Source: Alphaproteobacteria bacterium (lineage in GTDB: Bacteria > Pseudomonadota > Alphaproteobacteria > Kiloniellales > J153). Taken from it: DNA of 12,779 bases. Below are positions 6,778 through 12,779 of the stretch, piece by piece. The notes under the pieces are model-generated. The model saw only the letters and a list, made by a program, of their open reading frames with translations, did no database searches and was not told the DNA's origin. The first letter of the stretch is position 1. Each line of letters opens with the position of its first letter. Where the stretch lies: positions 1-12,779 of the forward strand of contig RFLL01000077.1 of assembly GCA_003693905.1 (NCBI GenBank). Reading direction: 5' to 3'. Made by a program: the position numbers and the translations under genes.

Positions 6778-7194
6778 ATGGCATTGATCGAATGGCGCCC
6801 GGAGTTCGAGATCGGCATTCCTGCCGTCGATCACGAGCACCGCGAATTGATCGGACTGATCAACCGTCTGTACGATACCTTGTCGGCAACGTCGGATGCG
6901 GCCGAGATCGAGGCATTCCTGGGCGAGATCTATGCCCGCATCTCGGCTCATTTCGCCCTCGAAGAGCGCACCATGCGGGATCTGCGCTACGACGAGTACG
7001 ACGCCCACAAGGCCGACCACGAACGCCTGCTCGATGAGATCCGCGATATCATGGAGACCTACCAGGCCGGGGCCTACCGTGATCTCGAACGCGATCTCGG
7101 CGGCACGCTGGAGCACTGGTTCACCGAACATTTCCGCATCAAGGACGCGCGCCTGCACAAGTTCCTGGCGGCCCGCGGCGCCGGCGCGGCGTAA
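6778..7194 (+). CDS. Bacteriohemerythrin (single-domain, O2/NO-binding diiron protein)
   Basis: A 138-residue hemerythrin of normal single-domain length with all seven diiron ligands: H21 (DHEH), H58 and E62 (SAHFALEE), H77 and H81 (YDAHKADH), H118 and D123 (EHFRIKD). It opens with the typical W-x3-F-x-IGIP-x2-D block. Hemerythrins reversibly bind O2 and some react with NO, so it could deliver oxygen, sense it, or detoxify. The frame is open further upstream, with a GTG at 6751. The ATG at 6778 has a strong ribosome binding site (GGGAGG, 6767-6772) and starts exactly at the conserved domain, so I chose it. The gene lies 61 bases after the preceding operon gene and may be transcribed by read-through. 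No signal peptide is seen, so it is cytoplasmic. Confidence 0.92.
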   Translation: MALIEWRPEFEIGIPAVDHEHRELIGLINRLYDTLSATSDAAEIEAFLGEIYARISAHFALEERTMRDLRYDEYDAHKADHERLLDEIRDIMETYQAGAYRDLERDLGGTLEHWFTEHFRIKDARLHKFLAARGAGAA

Positions 7195-7195
7195 C

Positions 7196-7212
7196 CGCCC
7201 GTCACCCGGGCG
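7196..7212 (+). terminator. GC-rich hairpin directly after the hemerythrin stop
   Basis: CGCCCG (7196-7201) and CGGGCG (7207-7212) can pair around the five-base loop TCACC, starting two bases after the TAA. No U-run follows, so this is not a classical intrinsic terminator. It could stabilise the 3' end of the long operon transcript. Confidence 0.35.
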
Positions 7213-7258
7213 CGGATCGCGGGTGCGTTGCTGGGCGGCGAGAAATCCTCAGATTTTT

Positions 7259-7273
7259 CCTCATATTATGAGG
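7259..7273. promoter_or_regulatory. Perfect 15-base palindrome upstream of the Crp/Fnr gene
   Basis: CCTCATATTATGAGG is a perfect inverted repeat (7-base arms around one T), 79 bases before the regulator ATG, in a local AT-rich patch. It does not resemble TTGA-N6-TCAA, so a different regulator would bind it. A near half-site, CCTCAGA, lies just upstream at 7247-7253. A weak possible -10 (TATCAT, 7309-7314) would put its centre near -55, a position suited to activation. Function is inferred from symmetry alone. Confidence 0.4.
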
Positions 7274-7289
7274 GGCCAAGGGTGGTTTC

Positions 7290-7305
7290 GCCGGCCTTGG
7301 CCGGC
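7290..7305. promoter_or_regulatory. GC-rich inverted repeat in the Crp/Fnr gene leader
   Basis: GCCGGCC (7290-7296) and GGCCGGC (7299-7305) are perfect complements separated by TT. It directly precedes the possible -10 TATCAT and would lie in the promoter spacer. It could be an operator or a DNA hairpin; without a T-run it is a poor terminator. Low certainty. Confidence 0.25.
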
Positions 7306-7351
7306 TGCTATCATGACCTGTGGGAGCCGAAAGAAAAAAAGGCGTCCAGGC

Positions 7352-8119
7352 ATGGCGGAGCAGGATGCGGAACGATTCCGGCGCAGAACCGGTCTCAATG
7401 AAGAGGATTACCGGATGCTTGCCCGGTTGCCGCTGTTTGCCGGTTTCTCCCGGTCCGACATCCGCTCTCTGCTTGCCGATGCCTGGGTGCAGCGCTTTCC
7501 GCGCAACGCCGTCCTGTTCCTGGAGCAGGAACCCGCAACCCGTTTTTTCGTCGTGTTCGAAGGGTGGGTGAAGCTGTTCCGCGAGACCGAGGCCGGTCAG
7601 GAAAGCGTCATCGGCGTCTTTGCGCCGGGTGAATCGTTCGCCGAGGCGGCGGTCTTCGATTCCGGCGACTATCCGGTCAGCGCGATGACGGTCGAAGATT
7701 CGCGCCTGCTCGTCATACCGGCCGACAGCTTCATTCGCAAATTGCGCGAGAATGCGGATTACGCCCTCAACGTCATGGCCTCGGTGTCGCGCCACATGCG
7801 CCGGCTGGTACAGCAGGTCGAGCGCCTGTCGGTGAAATCGTCGACCGAACGGGTGGCGGAATTTCTGCTTCGTCTGGCCGCGACCGAGGATGGGCCGGTG
7901 GAAATCCGCCTTCCCCTCGACAAATCCCTGATCGCGCGCCGGCTCGGCATGCAGCCGGAAACCTTCTCCCGCTCGCTGGCACGGTTGCGCGCGCTTGGCG
8001 TGGCGACCAGCGGTGCCCGGGTGACCATCGCCGATATCGGAGCCCTGAAGAGGCTCGGTGCCGAAACTGCGTCGCCGTGCGCTCCGGCCTCGCCGACCGG
8101 GCGCCGTGCTCAGGGATGA
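7352..8119 (+). CDS. Crp/Fnr-family transcriptional regulator, DNR/NnrR-like
   Basis: A 255-residue protein with an N-terminal cyclic-nucleotide-binding-type beta-roll (about 22-130), the dimerisation helix (about 134-163) and a C-terminal winged helix (about 168-230). The recognition helix reads PETFSRSLARL, with E203, S206 and R207. These are the positions that contact TTGA half-sites in FNR-type proteins, as opposed to the RE-x2-GR pattern of CRP. The only cysteine is C243 near the end, so there is no FNR-type iron-sulfur cluster. This leaves a DNR/NnrR-like, heme- or NO-responsive type as the best guess. The frame is open far upstream, but the ATG at 7352 follows AAAAAGGCG and matches the family length. 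Two suitable TTGAC boxes lie in this window at 212 and 8807. The ligand is not provable from sequence. Confidence 0.9.
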   Translation: MAEQDAERFRRRTGLNEEDYRMLARLPLFAGFSRSDIRSLLADAWVQRFPRNAVLFLEQEPATRFFVVFEGWVKLFRETEAGQESVIGVFAPGESFAEAAVFDSGDYPVSAMTVEDSRLLVIPADSFIRKLRENADYALNVMASVSRHMRRLVQQVERLSVKSSTERVAEFLLRLAATEDGPVEIRLPLDKSLIARRLGMQPETFSRSLARLRALGVATSGARVTIADIGALKRLGAETASPCAPASPTGRRAQG

Positions 8120-8123
8120 GCTG

Positions 8124-8144
8124 CCCGGGGACGACATCCCCGGG
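8124..8144. terminator. Strong hairpin between convergent genes
   Basis: CCCGGGGA (8124-8131) and TCCCCGGG (8137-8144) form a perfect eight-base stem with loop CGACA. It begins five bases after the regulator stop and lies in the 60-base gap between two convergent genes. No U-tract follows on either strand, so termination would need Rho or rely on the stem alone. A bidirectional 3'-end structure is the likely role. Confidence 0.5.
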
Positions 8145-8179
8145 GGCGATGCCGACGAGGCGAAGACACGGGACGACGC

Positions 8180-8770
8180 TCAGGCCGGGAATGAAATGCC
8201 GCGCCGCGTGGCCATGGTCTGACCCAGGCTCCACAGGTCTGCGTTGCCGAGTCGCCGCCGCGCCAGTGGCAGTAGCAGCCGGTTCTGCCACGCGATCGTG
8301 GCCCGTACGGCGGCGACCAGGGTCTCGGCCTTTGCTGCAAAGGTGCCCGGATCGGGCAGCCGGCGACGCACGGCCAGCGTTTCCAGCCCCGTCTGTACGG
8401 CCGTCGCCGTTTCCCGGATCGCGGCGTGTTCGCGGCGCAGGCGCGCAAGCAGTAACGGCACGCCGTCCTCCTCGCGGGCGCAGGCGAGAAGGCGCGTTCC
8501 CAGCGCCTCTTCCTCGTCGTTCATGTGATGGACGAGATCGCTTTCCAGAAAGTGCGCGATTTTCTCGGCCCGGGCCGGTGTTCCCGCCGCGTGCGGGGCG
8601 GTCACGATGGCGCTCAACGCCTCGCTGACGAGCGTCTGTCGGTAGTGGTCGGTCAGCAGCAGATCGACGGGTACGCGGAACAGATTTTCGGGTAGGGGCT
8701 CAAGCTTGGCGAGCGCCTCGGCACTGCCTGATGCCGTCGGCGTTTTCCGGCTGCGCGTGCTCGTGGGCAT
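8180..8770 (-). CDS. Hemerythrin-like HHE-domain protein with incomplete metal ligands
   Basis: A 196-residue, mostly helical cytoplasmic protein. Hemerythrin/HHE features are H42 (TDHYRQ), H81-H82 with E86-E88 (LVHHMNDEEEAL), H115 (RREHAAI) and the C-terminal block W161QNRLLLPLARRRL. In the HHE proteins I know, the last block usually carries a His and a Glu (as in HI-x-WEN-x-LLPLA). Here these positions read T and Q, so one iron site may be weakened or lost. The start is the ATG at 8770; a TTG further upstream would add 22 residues without a ribosome binding site. It is convergent with the Crp/Fnr gene. The FNR/DNR-type box at 8807-8820 is centred only 43 bases before the ATG, which fits control by nitrosative or low-oxygen signals. 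Confidence 0.78.
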   Translation of the reverse strand: MPTSTRSRKTPTASGSAEALAKLEPLPENLFRVPVDLLLTDHYRQTLVSEALSAIVTAPHAAGTPARAEKIAHFLESDLVHHMNDEEEALGTRLLACAREEDGVPLLLARLRREHAAIRETATAVQTGLETLAVRRRLPDPGTFAAKAETLVAAVRATIAWQNRLLLPLARRRLGNADLWSLGQTMATRRGISFPA

Positions 8771-8806
8771 GAAAATGACTCTGCCGCGGGAGCGGCCGTA
8801 TCCGCC

Positions 8807-8820
8807 TTGACGATGATCAA
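8807..8820. promoter_or_regulatory. Second FNR/DNR-type box, upstream of the HHE gene
   Basis: TTGACGATGATCAA has the form TTGAC-N4-ATCAA, a full match to FNR-family sites and with the same TTGAC half-site as the operon box at 212. Its centre (8813.5) lies 43 bases before the HHE ATG on the minus strand. Binding at -41.5 would place the transcription start at the ATG or only one or two bases before it, giving a very short leader. The other neighbour, folB, is 270 bases away and less likely to be the target. Confidence 0.7.
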
Positions 8821-8996
8821 CCGAATGTGGGGGCAACCGGGGCCGGGGCGGTCGCGAGCCTCACCTTTGTGCATGGTGGATGTGCCCTGCCTGAAGCGCA
8901 GCAACGGGGGAGCGAACCGGTCGCGGTGTCGCCGGATCGCCCCAGAGGCGGCGCGCACGGGCCGGAACCCGCCATCCGTAGTTCGTGTGCGATGAA

Positions 8997-9025
8997 TTGC
9001 GCAGCCCCCGGGTTTCCGGCATAAC
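8997..9025 (+). promoter_or_regulatory. Possible sigma-70-type promoter of folB
   Basis: TTGCGC (8997-9002) and CATAAC (9020-9025) are 17 bases apart, a fair match to the -35 and -10 consensus. Transcription would start near 9032, giving a leader of about 60 bases before the GTG at 9091. This is a pattern match only. Confidence 0.3.
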
Positions 9026-9090
9026 TTTCATCGGCGGGGGAACGTGGAAGCCCGGGAACCGGGGGCCGGGAACAGGGAAAGGATCGTGGC

Positions 9091-9504
9091 GTGGAACAAG
9101 GAGCGCTGGCGACGCGGCTGGTGACGGCGCGCCCGGAAGACGACGTCCGCCACCTGGACCGGATCCTGATCACCGATCTGATTCTGGCGTGCCGAATCGG
9201 GGTCCATGCCCATGAACGAACGGCGCCGCAGCGGGTGCGCATCAACGTGGCCTTGGAGGTGGTGCCGAACCCGGTCGCTCTTGGCGACGATGTCAGCCGG
9301 GTTGTTTCCTACGAGGATATCATCGCCGGCATCCGTGCGATCATTGCCGAAGGACACATCAATCTAGTCGAGACCCTGGCCGAGCGGATCGCCCGTCTGT
9401 GTCTGGCCGATTCACGGGCCGTACGCGTGCGGGTGCGGGTCGAAAAGCTCGACGTCGAACCGCAGGCCGCGGCCGTCGGGGTCGAGATCGAACGGATGCG
9501 CTGA
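9091..9504 (+). CDS. folB: Dihydroneopterin aldolase
   Basis: A 137-residue protein of the FolB family, which cleaves 7,8-dihydroneopterin to 6-hydroxymethyl-dihydropterin and glycolaldehyde in folate synthesis. The first family block is ILITDLILACRIGVHAHE at 25-42. Y74 (SYEDI), E94 (INLVETLAERIA) and K119 (VEKLDVEP) fall at the spacing of the substrate-binding Glu and catalytic Tyr and Lys of known FolB enzymes. The start is a GTG at 9091 after GGGAAAGGA. The N-terminal 22 residues before the domain are an extension beyond the typical 120 residues. The pterin dehydratase gene follows after 54 bases in the same direction, so the two probably form a small pterin unit. Confidence 0.9.
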   Translation: MEQGALATRLVTARPEDDVRHLDRILITDLILACRIGVHAHERTAPQRVRINVALEVVPNPVALGDDVSRVVSYEDIIAGIRAIIAEGHINLVETLAERIARLCLADSRAVRVRVRVEKLDVEPQAAAVGVEIERMR

Positions 9505-9506
9505 AT

Positions 9507-9539
9507 GCGCCCCATGCCGTGACAAGAGGGCATGTGCGC
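9507..9539 (+). other. Inverted repeat between folB and the pterin dehydratase gene
   Basis: CATGCC (9513-9518) and GGCATG (9529-9534) pair around a ten-base loop. GCGC at 9507-9510 and 9536-9539 can extend the stem past a small internal loop. It starts two bases after the folB stop. It may be an mRNA 3'-end or processing structure; there is no U-run. Confidence 0.35.
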
Positions 9540-9558
9540 TTGAACGGGGCTGGAAGCC

Positions 9559-9939
9559 ATGGAGCGGACCTGGAGCGAGGACGAGGTGACGGCCCGGCTG
9601 GCGCGCGAATTGCCACACTGGCGGCTGAGCGGCGGCCATATCTGTCGGGTCTATCGCACGCACGGCTGGAAGGCGAGCCTGATGGTCGTCAACGCCATCG
9701 GGCATCTGGCCGAAGCCACCTTCCATCATCCTGATATCACGCTGTCCTACGACCGGGTCGAGGTGCGCCTTATGACCCATTCGGCCGCCGGCGTGACCGA
9801 CAAGGATTTCGCTCTCGCCGCCAGGATCGAAGCGCTCATCCAGTGGCAGCCGGGTCGCGAAGGCGGTGCGCTGGAAGGGCCGCGCGGCGATGCGGCCGGT
9901 GCCTACATCAAATACGATCAGGAATCAGGACCGCGTTAG
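9559..9939 (+). CDS. phhB: Pterin-4a-carbinolamine dehydratase (4a-hydroxytetrahydrobiopterin dehydratase)
   Basis: A 126-residue PCD/DCoH-family enzyme that dehydrates 4a-hydroxy-tetrahydropterin in pterin recycling. The signature is complete: E52-x3-H56-H57-P58, Y64, then nine residues to H74, and D81 after it (TFHHPDITLSYDRVEV, THSAAGVTDKD). The family is usually about 95-115 residues, so the tail after residue 97, with GAYIKYDQES, is an extension. The ATG at 9559 follows GGAAG at a suitable distance. No phenylalanine hydroxylase is next to it. It follows folB, and similar PCD-like proteins are also suspected of roles with molybdopterin cofactors, so the substrate may not be biopterin. The downstream neighbour is convergent. 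Confidence 0.88.
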   Translation: MERTWSEDEVTARLARELPHWRLSGGHICRVYRTHGWKASLMVVNAIGHLAEATFHHPDITLSYDRVEVRLMTHSAAGVTDKDFALAARIEALIQWQPGREGGALEGPRGDAAGAYIKYDQESGPR

Positions 9940-9988
9940 GGCCGGTGGCCGGGACGCCGGGGACCGCGGGATGCCAAGGGCCGGCGGC

Positions 9989-11770
<1,782 letters not shown>

Positions 11771-12139
11771 GGGCGGTCGTTCCTACCTGCGAATGCCGAC
11801 ACCGTTGTGCACGCGGACGTATGATTATCGCATTCCGGCCTTGGGCTTCCCGGACGGTGGGAAGACGCCCGCCGTGATCGCAACGTTGGGATCGACTCTA
11901 GGGCTGCCGTCTTAACAAACAATGAAAGCGTAAATAACGATGGTGAGATGGTTAACATTACAACAAACAATACATGAATACTTCAAAGTAAATAGATTGT
12001 TTATAGTGCATTATTTTTGAATATCTCAATGGTTAATTGGGACAGTTAATGGATTTCCCCAATGTGTCTTGTGTCCATAGGGAAAATTCAATAAAATTGT
12101 CGCTAAATTCTCACCCGCATTCAAAGGACGGTTCCATCC
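11771..12139. other. Intergenic region with an AT-rich island
   Basis: These 369 bases separate divergent genes. The left 140 bases have ordinary GC-rich composition. From about 11911 to 12112 the sequence becomes strongly AT-rich: in 11911-12020, 30 of 110 bases are G or C. AACAAACAAT occurs twice (11914-11923 and 11962-11971), with a related inverted ATTGTTTA at 11996-12003. ATGGTTAA also occurs twice (11948-11955 and 12029-12036). It probably contains promoters for both flanking genes and may bind a nucleoid protein. No tRNA, CRISPR repeat or convincing small gene is seen. Confidence 0.6.
12069..12097 (+). promoter_or_regulatory. Good sigma-70-type promoter for the hypothetical gene at 12140
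   Basis: TTGTGT (12069-12074) and TAAAAT (12092-12097) are exactly 17 bases apart, each with four or more matches to consensus. Transcription would start near 12104, giving a 36-base leader with AAGGA at 12124-12128 before the ATG. TTTCCC (12054-12059) and GGGAAA (12080-12085) bracket the -35 as an inverted repeat and could be an operator. Confidence 0.45.
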
Positions 12140-12670
12140 ATGAGCATGGCGGGCCTGCCCAGTGCGTCCCCCCTTTCCGTTCCGGCGCTGCCGCCGGATG
12201 CGGTGGCCGCGCTCGGCCACGGTGCGGTGCCGGGGCGGGTGAGCCCGGTCGAGCCGCCGGCGCCGGCCCCCGGGACCCGGGATCGGCGCGCCGCCCACTC
12301 CGCCGTTCGCCCCGGTCCGGACCTTTCTGACGAGGAGCGCTCGGCGCGCGCGCGCCGTGGTGGAAGGAACGGCACGGCAAGCGGCCTGCCGCTTCCCGCC
12401 GGGCTGCACGCTCACCAGCGCCCGGGTTTCGGCCCCGGCGCTTCGGCTGCCTTTTTGGCCCAGGCGTTCGCCCAAGATCTGGACCGGGATGCCTCCCCGG
12501 ATGCGGGTCGAAGCGCGGATCTGGATGGCCCGACCGGACGCAGCGTATCGGCGCTGCTGCTGGCCGAACACCGCGACGGTCCCGGTCTGGGGGCGGCGGC
12601 CTACCGCCGCGCCGGAGCGCACCCGCCGCTCTATTCCGAACAGCCCACGGTCTTCCGGATGAGCATCTGA
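12140..12670 (+). CDS. Proline/alanine-rich hypothetical protein
   Basis: A 176-residue protein. The first 110 residues are rich in Pro, Ala, Gly and Arg and look disordered. The C-terminal part (about 135-176) appears more ordered, with VSALLLAEHRDGPGLGAAAYRRAG and the ending LYSEQPTVFRMSI. That ending reminds me of short conserved tails in hypothetical proteins of alphaproteobacteria, but I cannot name a family. There is no signal peptide or membrane helix. The ATG at 12140 follows AAAGGA, 11 bases upstream, and a good promoter lies before it. High GC allows open frames on the opposite strand too, but only this frame has promoter, ribosome binding site and a plausible ordered end. Function is unknown. 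Confidence 0.55.
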   Translation: MSMAGLPSASPLSVPALPPDAVAALGHGAVPGRVSPVEPPAPAPGTRDRRAAHSAVRPGPDLSDEERSARARRGGRNGTASGLPLPAGLHAHQRPGFGPGASAAFLAQAFAQDLDRDASPDAGRSADLDGPTGRSVSALLLAEHRDGPGLGAAAYRRAGAHPPLYSEQPTVFRMSI

Positions 12671-12727
12671 GGCCCGGACATCGGCGGCCGTGGAGAGGTC
12701 GGGGAAGAAGAGAAGAGGGGAAGTAAA

Positions 12728-12741
12728 AGAAAAAAGAGAAA
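12728..12741 (-). terminator. T-rich tract directly after the tRNA
   Basis: On the minus strand the bases after the tRNA CCA read TTTCTCTTTTTTCT, within a longer pyrimidine-rich stretch. A U-rich tail directly behind a stable tRNA fold is a plausible transcription end, but there is no separate hairpin. Confidence 0.35.
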
Positions 12742-12779
12742 TGGTGCCGATGGAGGGACTCGAACCCCCGACCCACGCA
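12742..12779 (-). tRNA. 3' portion of a tRNA, probably tRNA-Thr (partial)
   Basis: The minus strand reads from the window edge TGCGT, then a five-base variable loop GGGTC, T-stem GGGGG, T-loop TTCGAGT, the other stem strand CCCTC, acceptor strand CATCGGC, discriminator A and encoded CCA. The acceptor implies a 5' end GCCGATG. That, with TGCGT at the end of the anticodon stem, resembles tRNA-Thr as in E. coli (GCCGATA...ATCGGCACCA). The anticodon lies outside the window, so the identity is likely but not proven. Confidence 0.85.

Larger units (their letters stand above)
8771..9090. other. Divergent intergenic region between the HHE gene and folB
   Basis: About 320 bases without a convincing gene. 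It holds the FNR/DNR-type box near its left end and a possible folB promoter near 8997-9025. Near the right end are two copies of CCGGGAAC (9052-9059 and 9066-9073), and CCCCCGG at 9005-9011 could pair with CCGGGGG at 9059-9065. A short open frame at 8827-9024 has no family resemblance and no ribosome binding site. Confidence 0.5.

Noticed and set aside
6846..6862. TTGAT...ATCAA inverted repeat inside the hemerythrin gene
   Set aside because: The spacer is seven bases instead of four, so it does not fit an FNR-family site, and the bases encode the conserved LIGLIN of the hemerythrin domain.
8827..9024. Short open frame in the HHE-folB intergenic region
   Set aside because: No ribosome binding site, no recognisable motif, and other frames of similar length overlap it on both strands.
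12017..12029. TTGA-N5-TCAA in the AT-rich island
   Set aside because: Half-sites are one base too close for the FNR/DNR spacing, and such short symmetry is expected by chance in AT-rich DNA.
12026..12622. 198-residue open frame antisense to the hypothetical gene
   Set aside because: Arg-rich shadow translation running into the AT-rich island; the sense frame has promoter and ribosome binding site.
12673..12741. Purine-rich stretch between the hypothetical gene and the tRNA
   Set aside because: Considered as a repeat or small gene; it has no repeated unit and no start with coding character, and is best read as the pyrimidine-rich 3' trailer of the minus-strand tRNA.

Overview
The window is GC-rich DNA with short intergenic gaps. 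Protein style and gene content fit an alphaproteobacterium, possibly of the Rhodospirillales type; this is an impression from family resemblance, not a database result. The main content is a respiratory operon on the + strand (about 329 to 6716, possibly to 7194) that looks like a CuA-containing nitric oxide reductase of the heme-copper superfamily rather than an ordinary oxidase. It is followed by iron-oxo proteins and a Crp/Fnr-type regulator.

Layout. 1-170: 3' end of a membrane protein. 171-328: promoter region with a perfect FNR/DNR-type palindrome (TTGACGTGCGTCAA). 329-6716: seven tightly packed genes. These are a one-helix small subunit, a CuA subunit II, a heme-copper subunit I, heme O synthase (ctaB), a SCO/SenC copper chaperone, a large cytochrome b / 2x[4Fe-4S] / MvhD fusion, and a single-pass protein of unknown function. 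In subunit I the usual cross-linked active-site Tyr is replaced by Gln. Then come a bacteriohemerythrin (6778-7194) and a cysteine-poor Crp/Fnr regulator with a DNR-like helix-turn-helix (7352-8119). Convergent to it is a hemerythrin-like HHE protein on the minus strand (8180-8770), with a second FNR/DNR-type palindrome just upstream (8807-8820).

9091-9939 is a housekeeping-like pterin pair, folB and a pterin-4a-carbinolamine dehydratase. 9989-11770 (minus) is a PAS-GGDEF-EAL protein with a degenerate GGDEF site, an intact RxxD I-site and an apparently complete EAL site. 11771-12139 is intergenic and contains a strikingly AT-rich island. 12140-12670 is a proline/alanine-rich hypothetical protein. 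The window ends inside a tRNA on the minus strand (12742-12779), probably tRNA-Thr.

How the parts may work together (inference). An NO- or oxygen-responsive regulator of the DNR type would bind the two TTGAC-type boxes and switch on the reductase operon and the HHE protein. SCO would load CuA, and CtaB would supply heme O. The cytochrome b-ferredoxin-MvhD fusion would link a cytoplasmic electron source to the membrane. The order small subunit, CuA subunit, Tyr-less subunit I and SenC resembles the norSY-senC (sNOR) clusters known from ammonia-oxidising bacteria. The fusion protein in such an operon is the most unusual element of the window.
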